The translations under genes were made by a program, and so were the position numbers. The notes beneath the pieces are model-generated. The model made no database searches. It was not told where the DNA came from and was given only the letters and a program-made list of their open reading frames with translations. A DNA stretch of 64,000 nucleotides from Fidelibacterota bacterium. Lineage in GTDB: Bacteria; Fidelibacterota; UBA8477; JABMPR01. This document shows positions 26,254-35,002 of the stretch, piece by piece. The stretch's first letter is position 1. Each line of letters begins with the position of its first letter. The DNA lies in NCBI GenBank assembly GCA_016845065.1, contig JAERTG010000032.1, forward strand, positions 1 to 64,000. The letters run 5' to 3'.

Positions 26254-29145
26254 TCAAAATGGATTTACCAGAGCCATTCTCAGGTAAGATCTATCCCAAA
26301 GGCTTGTATCATTTCCGGAATCAGCATATGCCCAATAGTCTGCATCTCCTCCCCACCCATAAGCGAGTGTTACTACTGGAACTTTTGCCAGGCTTATATC
26401 AAATTTTAACTCAGCGCCAAAGGTTTCCAGAGCTTTTCCAGAGTCAGGGATATATCCAAAATCATAGAACAGCGCTGAAGTAATATTCTGCACGCCCAGG
26501 CTAAAAACATCAACAGGCACATTCTCAAGAATGAGCATACGCAGCTCTGCAATGGAGTAGACGAGTTCAGTGGCTGGATATTCACCAACTTGCCCCCTTA
26601 AACTGTAGGATTCTGGACCATCAAACAGACCTGTACTTCGAAGAGCAGTCATATATTGTGTTGAGAAATACAAAGGACCTGATTCAGAGAAACCCAACTC
26701 ATCCTGAATACGAATATCACCAGCTTGACCAACATATTTCATCCGACCATACAGAACCACTGGTAGTTTGGGAAGTTCATAATTGAAAAAACCTTCAACC
26801 CAGTATTTACTGTAATCATTTTCACCCCAGATTCTGGAGGAAGCGGTTTCTGCATGGGCGAGAAAGCCCAACCCATCCCGTGGGAGAAAATAGGTTGAGG
26901 TCTGGGGCCTTTGTGATTTCCAGGTGTAGGTGATGCCCACATTGAATTCATCCGTTGCAGGTGTAGAGACCAACTGTCCACTTTCAGACACAAGCACATC
27001 ATCAAAACGATTCAAATCCCGTCTCATCAGTTGAAACTTCCACAAAAGGTTATGATTTGACGATAGTGATTGACCAGTATTCATTGGAATACTCGCAGCC
27101 AGGCCAATACCATTCCGGTTTTCAATAAAATTGAACCTATAGGTGCTGTAATAGTTCATGCTCAGGTTTTTCATTCCGTAAAAGTGGAGAGCAGGCAAAA
27201 ACTGAAGGTTGGTGTAACTGAAATATCCTCCGGTATAATCATCGAAGTAGGGGAAAAACCCACCCAATTGGAAGATGTGTTTCCCCAGCGCATCCTCGGC
27301 AGCACCAAGCAAGACAAGTGCATCACCCAGTGGCCAAATAAACTTAAAAAGAGTGCGGACAGTTTTTAGTGATTGATATGGATGAGGATTTGGAATAAAC
27401 ATTTCAGCATTATAGTCAATCTGGGGTACTTGAATATCGGGAGCCTTAGTTCGCCATGCATTGAAGGGTTCTCGGATCTGGAGCCCCAGTTCCGGAGCAA
27501 CCCTGGTATCTGCTACAGCCCTAATTCTGACCGTATCAACATCAGCTAATGTGGATGCAATAATTCGATTTGAATTAGGAAGTCTTTGTCTGGAATAAAT
27601 CCCCTCGGCCACATCCGTCATTTGAGTAATCTCAAGACTATCAAGATCTACGCGGTATAAATTGGGGGTAGAATTCCGATATGATGTATAAATGATAGCT
27701 GAAGCATCTGCTGACCAGACGGGGAATACATCCTCTTCGGGATCATAGGTAACTTTTTTGAACCCTGTCCCATCTCGATTCATGATGGCAATATCCACAT
27801 CCCCGTTGATATCCTGGATCATAAAGGTCAGCTTTTTACCATCTGGAGATAAATCAAGGTCTTGAAGTTGAACATCCCCTTCGAATTGGCTCAATTGAAC
27901 CCGTTTACCTGATTCGATATCCTGATAGTAAATCTGGGTTGTTTCTGTGGGATGGGCCACAAAGAAAACACCTGTTCCATCCGGGGAAAACACCGGGTGG
28001 AGAGCACGAAAACTATTGGTAAGCCAGCGTTTCTGCCTGGTGTCAGTATTTATAAGTCGGAGATCGTTCAGCAAGGAACCGTGCTTGCCACGGTGGTATT
28101 CTGTAAGAATCACTTCTCTGGAATCTGAAGACCAGGTTGGATTTCCCCTGAAGCGTCCAAAATGAATTTCATTCACCTCTCGAGTTGAATCAGTTTTTTG
28201 TAGATAGAGGCCATAATCTCGCATGTTTTTATCACGTCGACCCACAACAGCTATTTGCCCTCCATCTGGTGAAATGGAGGCGCTTTGCACCCGTGTAAAG
28301 CCCTTTAACGGTAGTGGCTCTCCGATCTCACCGAGGGTCTCCTTTTGAGCTTTGTATCCATAATAGTAGGTGTTCATGGCTCGTCGCCATTCCTCATCAA
28401 AATCTGCCAAAGATTGACCTGTGGCTTCCTTAAAGGCAGTTTTAAAATCATACCAGTATGGATACTTCTGTTGCTTCTTCAATAAGTGAAGGCGGTGTTT
28501 TGAGATCTTCACCAACGTGGAATCACCATATTTCCATGCCAGATATAACACCTTGGCATAGCCATCATCATGGGCACCCAGTTGATCCATTGTGTTTCGG
28601 TATGTATGTATCTTCATTCTGGAATCGCTGCGACCGACGCGCCACACTTCCGTCATATATTCCGCCATGCCTTCAATCCACCATCTTGGGATCGAAATTC
28701 CTCCAAAAATTCCGGCCCAGGTTCTATGCGCTTGCATTTGAACGACGTGTTGAAATTCGTGAGTGATTACCAGCTTTAACCATTTATCAGAACCACCAAA
28801 GTGTCCAGCCACATCATTCTGACTCACCCAGATGAAAATCTGATTGCTAGGCATGGCAAATCCGTTCATGATCTCATCCTCAGCAGAAAATACCATGTCG
28901 GTTTTACCAAAGTCCTTTACTTTCAACTGATCCATGATGGGTTGATAGGTCTGCTCAGCAATAAGAGCACCTTTTTTTGCAATGGAATCCAAGCCTTGGT
29001 GATAGTGAATGTTGAAATGCTCAGTTTCCAGGGTTTGCCATTTCAATTCGGGATGTGTGCGTTGATTCCACAACCACATGTTTTGAGCCGACACACTTTG
29101 TGTATAGGCGAATATGACTAAAATCACAACCCACTGTATAATCAT
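26254..29145 (-). CDS. Giant exported peptidase-like / TolB-propeller / beta-barrel protein
   Basis: About 963 aa from MIIQWVVILVIFAYTQSVSAQ, which places the signal peptide at the N-terminus (an in-frame start at 29229 adds 28 residues). Residues about 20-260 resemble a gluzincin-like peptidase: WLKLVITHEFQHVVQMQAH has an HExxH zinc motif, and WWIEGMAEYMTEVW supplies a downstream Glu. A TolB-like propeller follows, with repeated SPDG/WSxD blades (SISPDGGQIAVVG, FSPDGTGVFFVA, LSPDGKKLTFM). A C-terminal surface-antigen-like barrel ends in LRMALVNPF. Likely a surface-anchored protease. It sits between moxR and DUF58. Confidence 0.82.
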   Translation of the reverse strand: MIIQWVVILVIFAYTQSVSAQNMWLWNQRTHPELKWQTLETEHFNIHYHQGLDSIAKKGALIAEQTYQPIMDQLKVKDFGKTDMVFSAEDEIMNGFAMPSNQIFIWVSQNDVAGHFGGSDKWLKLVITHEFQHVVQMQAHRTWAGIFGGISIPRWWIEGMAEYMTEVWRVGRSDSRMKIHTYRNTMDQLGAHDDGYAKVLYLAWKYGDSTLVKISKHRLHLLKKQQKYPYWYDFKTAFKEATGQSLADFDEEWRRAMNTYYYGYKAQKETLGEIGEPLPLKGFTRVQSASISPDGGQIAVVGRRDKNMRDYGLYLQKTDSTREVNEIHFGRFRGNPTWSSDSREVILTEYHRGKHGSLLNDLRLINTDTRQKRWLTNSFRALHPVFSPDGTGVFFVAHPTETTQIYYQDIESGKRVQLSQFEGDVQLQDLDLSPDGKKLTFMIQDINGDVDIAIMNRDGTGFKKVTYDPEEDVFPVWSADASAIIYTSYRNSTPNLYRVDLDSLEITQMTDVAEGIYSRQRLPNSNRIIASTLADVDTVRIRAVADTRVAPELGLQIREPFNAWRTKAPDIQVPQIDYNAEMFIPNPHPYQSLKTVRTLFKFIWPLGDALVLLGAAEDALGKHIFQLGGFFPYFDDYTGGYFSYTNLQFLPALHFYGMKNLSMNYYSTYRFNFIENRNGIGLAASIPMNTGQSLSSNHNLLWKFQLMRRDLNRFDDVLVSESGQLVSTPATDEFNVGITYTWKSQRPQTSTYFLPRDGLGFLAHAETASSRIWGENDYSKYWVEGFFNYELPKLPVVLYGRMKYVGQAGDIRIQDELGFSESGPLYFSTQYMTALRSTGLFDGPESYSLRGQVGEYPATELVYSIAELRMLILENVPVDVFSLGVQNITSALFYDFGYIPDSGKALETFGAELKFDISLAKVPVVTLAYGWGGDADYWAYADSGNDTSLWDRSYLRMALVNPF

Positions 29146-29229
29146 GCAGGGTGAAAAATATCCAGAAATAGTCTTCACAAGTGAATCTAGTGAACGCGAC
29201 GATCCCATTTCCGGGATTGATTCAGTCAT

Positions 29230-29367
29230 CCCTCCCTCACAGAGGCAATGATTGTGTATGTTTTTTATTCTCTTCAGGATTTATCCCCGTCTCTCCGAGC
29301 GGAGTCAAAGGGTTCTGTTCTATCCCTCGACTCTACCAAGAACAACAACCTTGGAATACTTAATTTG
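29230..29367. repeat. Diverged copy of dispersed palindromic repeat
   Basis: The 29287-29340 part contains CCGTCTCTCCGAGCGGAGTCAAAGGG and then CCCTCGACTCTACCAAG. These resemble the arms of the palindromic element at 30408-30480 (CCCTTCGACTCTGCTCAG). It lies between the moxR stop and the next gene. Too diverged for a firm call. Confidence 0.35.
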
Positions 29368-30339
29368 TTAAAACAGTTTCTTAATAATCTCATCCACTGA
29401 CACACCATCAGCCTCAGCATTAAAATTGGTGAGAACACGGTGTCGTAACACAGGAAGTGCCACAGCTTTGACATCGTCGATCGATGGAGTAGGATTACCC
29501 ATCATGGCAGCTCTGGTTTTGGCACCCAAAATGAGGTATTGTGAGGCTCTGGGACCAGCACCCCAGCCAACCCACTTCTTTATAAATTCCGGAGCATCAT
29601 CAGAATCAGGTCTAGTTGTAGCCACCAGATCAACAGCATAATCAATCACATTATCTGCAACTGGAACGCGTCGGATGAGATCCTGATATTCCATAATCGC
29701 CTGTCTATCAAGAATTTTTTCCAGATTGACTGAAGCTCCCGAGGTGGTCTGATCTACAATCTGCCGTTCTTCATCACGACTTGGATATTCTACGCGTAAG
29801 TTGAACATAAAGCGATCTAACTGGGCTTCAGGTAAGGGATAGGTCCCCTCCTGTTCGATGGGATTTTGAGTCGCCAGGACAAAGAAGGGTTCATCCAGCA
29901 CATAGCTCTCCACACCAGCCGTTACGCGATGCTCCTGCATTGCCTCCAGAAGCGCAGCCTGTGTCTTTGGAGGAGTTCTGTTGATCTCATCAGCCAGAAC
30001 AATATTTGCGAAGACGGGTCCCTTCACAAATCGGAACTCTCTTTTACCAGTGGTGTGGTCCTCTTCGATGATGTCGGTTCCCGTAATATCAGAGGGCATC
30101 AAATCAGGTGTGAATTGAATACGTGAGAATGATAGATCCAGCACTTCTGCAAGACTTCGTATCAATAGGGTTTTAGCTAAGCCAGGTACACCTACCAATA
30201 GAGCGTGCCCCCTGGATAGCATAGCAATGACCAACTGCTCAATCACTCTATCCTGTCCAACTATTGCTTTCGAAAGCTCTTTTTTTAAACGCTGGAAAGC
30301 GGATACCATCTCATTAAGTTTTTTTACATCATCACTCAT
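29368..30339 (-). CDS. moxR: MoxR-family AAA+ ATPase
   Basis: A 323-aa MoxR-type AAA+ ATPase, a chaperone-like remodeller. Walker A is GVPGLAKT (about 53-60), Walker B NIVLADEINRTPPKTQAALLEAMQEH, sensor 1 FFVLATQNPIEQEGTYPLPEAQLDRF, and a C-terminal lid with WGAGPRASQYLILGAKTRA. It normally acts with DUF58 and VWA membrane proteins. DUF58 is present downstream at 25316, but no VWA/CoxE or Batl-type partner is visible in the window. Assignment is secure; the target complex is unknown. Confidence 0.94.
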   Translation of the reverse strand: MSDDVKKLNEMVSAFQRLKKELSKAIVGQDRVIEQLVIAMLSRGHALLVGVPGLAKTLLIRSLAEVLDLSFSRIQFTPDLMPSDITGTDIIEEDHTTGKREFRFVKGPVFANIVLADEINRTPPKTQAALLEAMQEHRVTAGVESYVLDEPFFVLATQNPIEQEGTYPLPEAQLDRFMFNLRVEYPSRDEERQIVDQTTSGASVNLEKILDRQAIMEYQDLIRRVPVADNVIDYAVDLVATTRPDSDDAPEFIKKWVGWGAGPRASQYLILGAKTRAAMMGNPTPSIDDVKAVALPVLRHRVLTNFNAEADGVSVDEIIKKLF

Positions 30340-30407
30340 ATCTATTTCACGTCCTCTGGAAAATTTTCAGAATAATTTCTACTAGTTATCTGGCTTCAAT
30401 TCTTAAA

Positions 30408-30480
30408 CCCTTCGACTCTGCTCAGTGCGACAGTTTCAGGAGCATAATCTGGTGAGTGTGTCATGCTGAGCTTATCGAAG
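30408..30480. repeat. Dispersed palindromic intergenic repeat
   Basis: CCCTTCGACTCTGCTCAGTGCGACA (30408-30432) and TGTCATGCTGAGCTTATCGAAG (30459-30480) form an imperfect inverted repeat. This TTCGA...CTCAG type is common between genes in many environmental genomes, including FCB bacteria. It lies between the rpmA terminator and moxR. A transposase-mobilised palindrome is the usual explanation. Confidence 0.6.
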
Positions 30481-30563
30481 TACAGCACTCACAATTTTAC
30501 TCCACTTTTATCTACTAAGCTATTAATCACTGGGAAGTTATTTGTTCATGTGTTCAATAAAAT

Positions 30564-30592
30564 AAAAATCCCCCGATTGCTCGAGGGATTTT
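30564..30592 (-). terminator. Rho-independent terminator of rplU-rpmA
   Basis: Read on the minus strand, CCCTCGA-GCAA-TCGGGGG forms a seven-pair stem (one G-U), flanked by AAAAT/ATTTT and followed by a T-rich run. It starts 23 bases after the rpmA stop. Confidence 0.88.
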
Positions 30593-30614
30593 GAGGTTTG
30601 TACTGGAATCCAGG

Positions 30615-30872
30615 TTATGCTTCTGGGTAGACGCTTACCTGTTTTCTCGTGCGGTCTTTACGTTCAAAGGTCACAATTCCATCGATCTTTGCGAAAAGGG
30701 TATCATCACCACCAATGCCAACATTCTGGCCAGGATGGATAGCGGTTCCGCGCTGACGGACTATAATGCTTCCCGCAGAAACGAATTCACCACCATAACG
30801 TTTAGTACCCAGTCGCTTTGCATGACTCTCGCGACCATTCTTGGAGCTACCAACACCTTTTTTATGAGCCAT
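30615..30872 (-). CDS. rpmA: 50S ribosomal protein L27
   Basis: L27 sits near the peptidyl-transferase centre of the 50S subunit. The 85-aa sequence is canonical: [22 protein letters not shown], then [21 protein letters not shown] and [20 protein letters not shown]. The N-terminus begins directly with AHKKG, so no Firmicutes-type N-terminal extension needs cleaving. It follows rplU by two bases in the conserved rplU-rpmA operon and ends before a strong terminator. Confidence 0.98.
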   Translation of the reverse strand: MAHKKGVGSSKNGRESHAKRLGTKRYGGEFVSAGSIIVRQRGTAIHPGQNVGIGGDDTLFAKIDGIVTFERKDRTRKQVSVYPEA

Positions 30873-30874
30873 TG

Positions 30875-31387
30875 CTATTCTCCTTTATCAGCTTTTTTAG
30901 CGGCCGGTTTAGCTGTAGCTTTTTTAGCGGCTGGTTTCTTTGCAGCTGTTGCCTTTTTTGCAGCTGGAGCTTTCTTAGCTGCTGGCTTCTTGGCGGCTGT
31001 TGCCTTCTTAGCAGCTGGCTTTGTTGCTTTTACTTCAGCGTCGGCCTTTGCTACTTTTTTCTTGGCGGCTGGTTTTGCAGGTGCAATACCTTCTACCTTA
31101 ATCTGTGTAAAACCCTGGCGGTGTCCTTGTTTCTTCTGGTAACCCTTGCGGCGTTTCTTTTTGAAGACGATGATTTTCTTAGCGCGACCGTGAGCCACAA
31201 CTGTTCCGTCGATGTCAACATTGGTTAGCTCAGGTGTGCCAACCTCAAGACTTTTACCGTCAGAGTAAGCCAGTACGCGCTCGACGTTGACCTTTTTTCC
31301 AGGTTCAGCATCGAGTGTCGGAACGTTCAGGACCATGCCAGGTTTCACCTTGAACTGTTTCCCTGCAATTTGGATAATTGCGTACAT
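30875..31387 (-). CDS. rplU: 50S ribosomal protein L21 with long Lys/Ala-rich tail
   Basis: The first ~104 residues are a standard L21 ([53 protein letters not shown]), a 23S rRNA-binding protein. Most L21 proteins end there. This one continues for about 65 residues of [11 protein letters not shown] and APAAKK repeats, ending ADKGE. Such histone-H1-like tails are seen on some ribosomal proteins and probably bind nucleic acid. A well-matched promoter lies at 31418-31446, and AAAGGAGAT precedes the ATG. Assignment is secure; the role of the tail is inferred. Confidence 0.97.
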   Translation of the reverse strand: MYAIIQIAGKQFKVKPGMVLNVPTLDAEPGKKVNVERVLAYSDGKSLEVGTPELTNVDIDGTVVAHGRAKKIIVFKKKRRKGYQKKQGHRQGFTQIKVEGIAPAKPAAKKKVAKADAEVKATKPAAKKATAAKKPAAKKAPAAKKATAAKKPAAKKATAKPAAKKADKGE

Positions 31388-31417
31388 AACTTTATCTCCT
31401 TTATTAAAAAGCCAGCG

Positions 31418-31446
31418 AATATAGACGGCACCTGTTTCGCTGTCAA
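31418..31446 (-). promoter_or_regulatory. Sigma70-type promoter of rplU-rpmA
   Basis: On the minus strand TTGACA (31446-31441) and TATATT (31423-31418) are separated by exactly 17 bases. The -35 is perfect and the -10 is one base off consensus. Transcription would start near 31411, leaving a leader of about 25 bases with a good Shine-Dalgarno sequence. Confidence 0.8.
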
Positions 31447-31507
31447 CGGATTATCAATATATTTTGGAGAGAGTCTCAGCCATTTAAAGCTGGACTATAA
31501 GATTTTT

Positions 31508-31936
31508 TTATCCTGCTAAATGGATAAGCTCAATCTGAGCTTCTTTCGCATGGGTTTTGATACGTTCGTCACGATATAACTCACCATAAAAGATGCGCTG
31601 GATACCAGAGTTGGCTATGAGCTTAAAACAGTTGTAGCAAGGACTTGCAGTGACATAGATATCAGCTCCTTCAATACCCACACCATTTCTGGCTGCTTGA
31701 ACAATTGCGTTGGCTTCAGCATGGACAGTCCGTACGCAGTGGCCATTGTCCATTTCATGCCCAACCTCATCACAGTGTGGTAAACCACGGATGGAGCCAT
31801 TATATCCTGTGGATAATATCATTTTGTCGCGAACTATTACAGCTCCTACAAATTTCCGGTCACAAGTAGATCGTGTGGAAACATCTTGGGCTATTTGCAT
31901 AAAATAATTGTCCCACGAGGTTCGATCGATTACCAT
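31508..31936 (-). CDS. Deoxycytidylate (dCMP) deaminase
   Basis: A zinc deaminase converting dCMP to dUMP for thymidylate synthesis, 142 aa. The zinc site is complete: VHAEANAIVQAARNG (HAE) and ASPCYNCFKLIANSGI (PCxxC). The N-terminal RDKMILSTGYNGSIRGLPHCDEVGH is typical of the ComEB/dCMP deaminase family rather than of cytidine or tRNA deaminases. It lies alone, with loose spacing on both sides. Confidence 0.92.
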   Translation of the reverse strand: MVIDRTSWDNYFMQIAQDVSTRSTCDRKFVGAVIVRDKMILSTGYNGSIRGLPHCDEVGHEMDNGHCVRTVHAEANAIVQAARNGVGIEGADIYVTASPCYNCFKLIANSGIQRIFYGELYRDERIKTHAKEAQIELIHLAG

Positions 31937-32042
31937 TGAATGTTAACCCTTATTTTTTCCACGAAGCTAACGAATGCTCTTCTAAATTATTCATTGCGTA
32001 TGTTCGAATTCTTCGTCAAATTCGTATTGAATCTTTTCCTTA

Positions 32043-33026
32043 TTATTCCGAAATGATCGTTTTGGTTGTACCAATGATGTGTTTTGCGTGATTTCTTAAA
32101 TCTGGCTTCCACCACTTCATCAGGTTCTCCGACAAGGGTTCTTTGGCAAAGCCAATGTCTTCTAACATCTTTAGGACCATTTGTCCAATAGCTCGATAAT
32201 TACCGTCCAGGACCTTTACCGCCAGCCCATAGACCTGACCATCGGGCATAATGAAACCCGCAGCAGAAACTGCTTCGGCACCACCCTTAGACATAATTTT
32301 ATCAGGATAACTTTCCATAAGAGCAGTGTCAAACCGGCCCTCGCCACCGACCAGGTGGGGGTGAACATTCATAGCTTGAAAAATCTGACGGCTTTCCTGA
32401 TTCTCTTGCCTGCTAATCCGTGCAAAAGCCATGGCCACTTTTTGAAGAGGCAAATGAAATACAGGGGCTGAACAACCGTCCACGCCTCTATGGATCTTGT
32501 CTAGTGAAGTATATTCTTTTACAATATCATAAATGTACTGCTGGACAGGATGGTCTGGATTCAGGTAATCCTTAGGATCATACCCCATTTGCACACAGGT
32601 TGTCAACATACCGGAGTGCTTGCCGGAGCAATTGTTGTGAATTTGTTGGGGTGCAATCCCTGCAGTTTGTAACGCTTTGGCACTTTCACGATGAATGGGT
32701 GGGTGGATTCCACATGCCAGTAGCTCAGATCCAACCCCAGCCTTGGAAAAAATGTTGGATACCGTTTCAGTATGAACAGGTTCACCGCTGTGAGATGAGC
32801 AAATGACAGCCAATTCGGCTGAAGTCAACTTAAAATCATTGTAGGCTCCAGAACGTAGAACTGCCATGCCCTGAAGTGGTTTTGCTGAGGACCGTACATA
32901 GGTCGGGTAATCGGTATCACCATAGGCGCGGACAATTTCACCTGACGCATCTACAATAACTCCATATCCTACATGGAAGCTTTCAACTTGACCCGAACGT
33001 GTAAACTGGGTAATCAGTGGTTTCAT
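32043..33026 (-). CDS. Asparaginase II-family protein
   Basis: A 327-aa member of the Asparaginase_II family (bacterial and plant-pathogen type, unrelated to AnsA/AnsB). Family blocks are RSGQVESFHVGYGVIVDASG, YVRSSAKPLQGMAVL, CSSHSGEPVH, NNCSGKHSGMLTTCVQMGYD and GVDGCSAPVFHLPLQ. It is expected to hydrolyse asparagine to aspartate and ammonia; activity is documented for few members. Its start overlaps the stop of the PdxJ-like gene upstream by four bases, so the two are co-translated. No signal peptide. Confidence 0.88.
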   Translation of the reverse strand: MKPLITQFTRSGQVESFHVGYGVIVDASGEIVRAYGDTDYPTYVRSSAKPLQGMAVLRSGAYNDFKLTSAELAVICSSHSGEPVHTETVSNIFSKAGVGSELLACGIHPPIHRESAKALQTAGIAPQQIHNNCSGKHSGMLTTCVQMGYDPKDYLNPDHPVQQYIYDIVKEYTSLDKIHRGVDGCSAPVFHLPLQKVAMAFARISRQENQESRQIFQAMNVHPHLVGGEGRFDTALMESYPDKIMSKGGAEAVSAAGFIMPDGQVYGLAVKVLDGNYRAIGQMVLKMLEDIGFAKEPLSENLMKWWKPDLRNHAKHIIGTTKTIISE

Positions 33027-33709
33027 TGAACCTGGGCTTTGAAATCTCGAACTGCTGTTTCCAATCCAACAAAGATTGAACGACCAATAATCGCCCGACC
33101 TACAACCACATTCTCAACTGCTTCGATACTCACCAGGGGTAAGACATTTTGGAAAGACAAACCACCATTGACAGCTACACCAAGACTATTTTTCTCGGCT
33201 GTTCGCGCCATGAGGGCTATTTGTTCCTGCGCTTCAGCCTGACCGGCTACGCTGCTATTTTCAGAATAGTGATTTACGTTTAACTCAACCAGATCAGCCT
33301 GCAAACGATAAGCCTTTTTCAGTAGTGTTAACTCAGGTTCCAGACAGAAGGAGATCAACTTTCCAGCATCCTTGAGCTGAGGTATAAATGTTTCTAGATC
33401 GGCACCATAGTCATCAAACAGGTTTTCACCTGTAAAGGTCACTTGTGCAACCGGGAGGTTAAGGGCTAGCTGTAGAAGTTCTGCACGTGGTGTTATTCTC
33501 AAAGCAAATCGAGTTGCCATAGCAGCTGCAATGGTCAATTCCAGATCCTTTTCAGTGAAATTCGCAGAGCGTCCATCATAAGTCAGACTAAATCCATCTA
33601 CTCCTGAGAGTCCTGCTATGGTAACGACGCCAGGTAAGGTGAGACCATCCACTTTCAGTTGCTGCTGCACACTGATAAATCCATCCAGGTTGAGTTCCAT
33701 TTGAGCCAT
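33023..33709 (-). CDS. PdxJ-like TIM-barrel protein lacking catalytic residues
   Basis: A 228-aa protein whose second half aligns with pyridoxine-5'-phosphate synthase: QVTFTGENLF, KLISFCLEPELTLLKKAYRLQADLVELNVNHYSE, ENVVVGRAIIGRSIFVGLETAVRDF. The residues that define active PdxJ are not seen. The N-terminal NIDHVATLR is replaced by NLDGFISVQ, the HLREDRRHI block reads LTYDGRSANF, the NLEMA Glu is lost, and GHGLNY is VNGGLSF. It is therefore probably not a B6 enzyme, or it works very differently. It overlaps the asparaginase II gene by four bases. Confidence 0.72.
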   Translation of the reverse strand: MAQMELNLDGFISVQQQLKVDGLTLPGVVTIAGLSGVDGFSLTYDGRSANFTEKDLELTIAAAMATRFALRITPRAELLQLALNLPVAQVTFTGENLFDDYGADLETFIPQLKDAGKLISFCLEPELTLLKKAYRLQADLVELNVNHYSENSSVAGQAEAQEQIALMARTAEKNSLGVAVNGGLSFQNVLPLVSIEAVENVVVGRAIIGRSIFVGLETAVRDFKAQVQ

Positions 33710-33738
33710 AGTTTCCTCGATTTACTTCTTTTAAAAGA

Positions 33739-34911
33739 TCATTTGACCAGTTTTGAAACTGGAACGAGATCAAATCCTGCCTCAGTCAGTGCAGGTAAAT
33801 ATTTTTTTAAGGTCTTCAATGTATTCGGTCTGCAATGCCCTATGCCAATCGCTTCCCCTTGTTCTTTGGCTATTCGAGCCAGACGGAAAAGTTCACCGGC
33901 AATAGCCTCCTGGTCATCAACCTCGTCCAGAAATACATCTCTGCTATTGGTGGGAACATAGCGCTCCCTGGCAACAGTCTCTCCTACAGAAGCTGCAATG
34001 GTCCTGCTATCGATGAAGAACATTTTCTGTTCGGCCAGAAAGTCTGTAACTCCCGTCATAACTTTTCGACTCTGGGTTCCACCACTTCCCTGGTGATTAT
34101 TCATTCCAGCTGCCTGGGGAACATCCTTGCGAGCCTTTTTCAAGCGTCTAACAATTTCTCCATCACTCAGCTCGTCAGATAATGCGTAGTCAGGTTCACT
34201 GGTTGAGTTCGTCACAGTAACCATCGGCATATGAATCAGTGTTTGGATGGATCTATTGTTTAAGCGTTCATCAACCTGGGTCGAGTAGGGGCGACCAGGA
34301 ATGACTGCCGCAGTAAAGGGTTCCTTGAGAGAGATAAAACCATTGATGGTTTCATTCATGGAATAACCAAAATCATCGATGATAACTGCCAACCGGGGTC
34401 TTTTTGAAACCTTGGCAATATCAGCTGGTAAAATTGATGTTGGGGCAGCTTTTTCTTCAGGATATTCAAATCTGTATACCGACCAGACAGTTGAATCGCT
34501 TCCTACTTGGAATTCCCAGTGATCGGAAGCATCAGCGGTTTGCTGAACCTCAAAACCGAAACCACCTAAAGTGCTTTCCAGCAATTTTTTAATGTCTGAG
34601 GAACGGATGCTCTTCTGATCAGAGATCTCAAAAACGCGTGTTCCCATCCCGTCATCACTCAAACGACCCTCCACAAACTCAAGGCTGGGGAAGCGTCGGG
34701 TCAAAGTTTGATCCATACGAGTGTTTAACGTGAAATATCCCTCATAAAAACCCTGCTCTGACATAAGCTCCGGTTCATATGTGTTGGCCTGGTTCCACAT
34801 GATAACCCAGACTACAACCACAACCAGAATCAAGGTGAGCAGGAAAATTTTAAGAAAATTTCCGCTATTGGGATTGGACTGTATTCGCTCTTTATAATAC
34901 TGATATCTCAT
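33739..34911 (-). CDS. Divergent polysaccharide deacetylase family protein
   Basis: A 390-aa inner-membrane-anchored protein: a basic N-terminus, one hydrophobic helix (FLKIFLLTLILVVVVVWVIMW, residues ~23-43), a linker domain, then a NodB-like 'divergent polysaccharide deacetylase' (YibQ-like) domain from about 185. Its markers are RLAVIIDDFGYSMNETINGFISL, AVIPGRPYSTQVDERL, LIHMPM, GMNNHQGSGGT, FFIDSRTIA and IGIGHCRPNTLKTLKKYLP. It is likely periplasmic, acting on a cell-wall or exopolysaccharide substrate. It ends 29 bases before the PdxJ-like gene, so the three genes to 32043 probably form an operon. Confidence 0.87.
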   Translation of the reverse strand: MRYQYYKERIQSNPNSGNFLKIFLLTLILVVVVVWVIMWNQANTYEPELMSEQGFYEGYFTLNTRMDQTLTRRFPSLEFVEGRLSDDGMGTRVFEISDQKSIRSSDIKKLLESTLGGFGFEVQQTADASDHWEFQVGSDSTVWSVYRFEYPEEKAAPTSILPADIAKVSKRPRLAVIIDDFGYSMNETINGFISLKEPFTAAVIPGRPYSTQVDERLNNRSIQTLIHMPMVTVTNSTSEPDYALSDELSDGEIVRRLKKARKDVPQAAGMNNHQGSGGTQSRKVMTGVTDFLAEQKMFFIDSRTIAASVGETVARERYVPTNSRDVFLDEVDDQEAIAGELFRLARIAKEQGEAIGIGHCRPNTLKTLKKYLPALTEAGFDLVPVSKLVK

Positions 34912-35002
34912 GATGACTTATTATAGTTTTCTACTGGACTGAGTCCACCGAAAAACATTTACTGCAGCAGATAATTCACGCTGTCCCATGATTTCTCATA
35001 GC

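Noticed and set aside
30591-31228. Plus-strand open frames opposite rplU-rpmA with [12 protein letters not shown]-type repeats
   Set aside because: They are the antisense image of the Lys/Ala-rich L21 tail and L27, not genes.
31413-31442. CAGCGAA/TTCGCTG hairpin as an L21 leader
   Set aside because: It overlaps the -35 spacer and -10 of a well-matched promoter, so most of it lies upstream of the expected transcript start.
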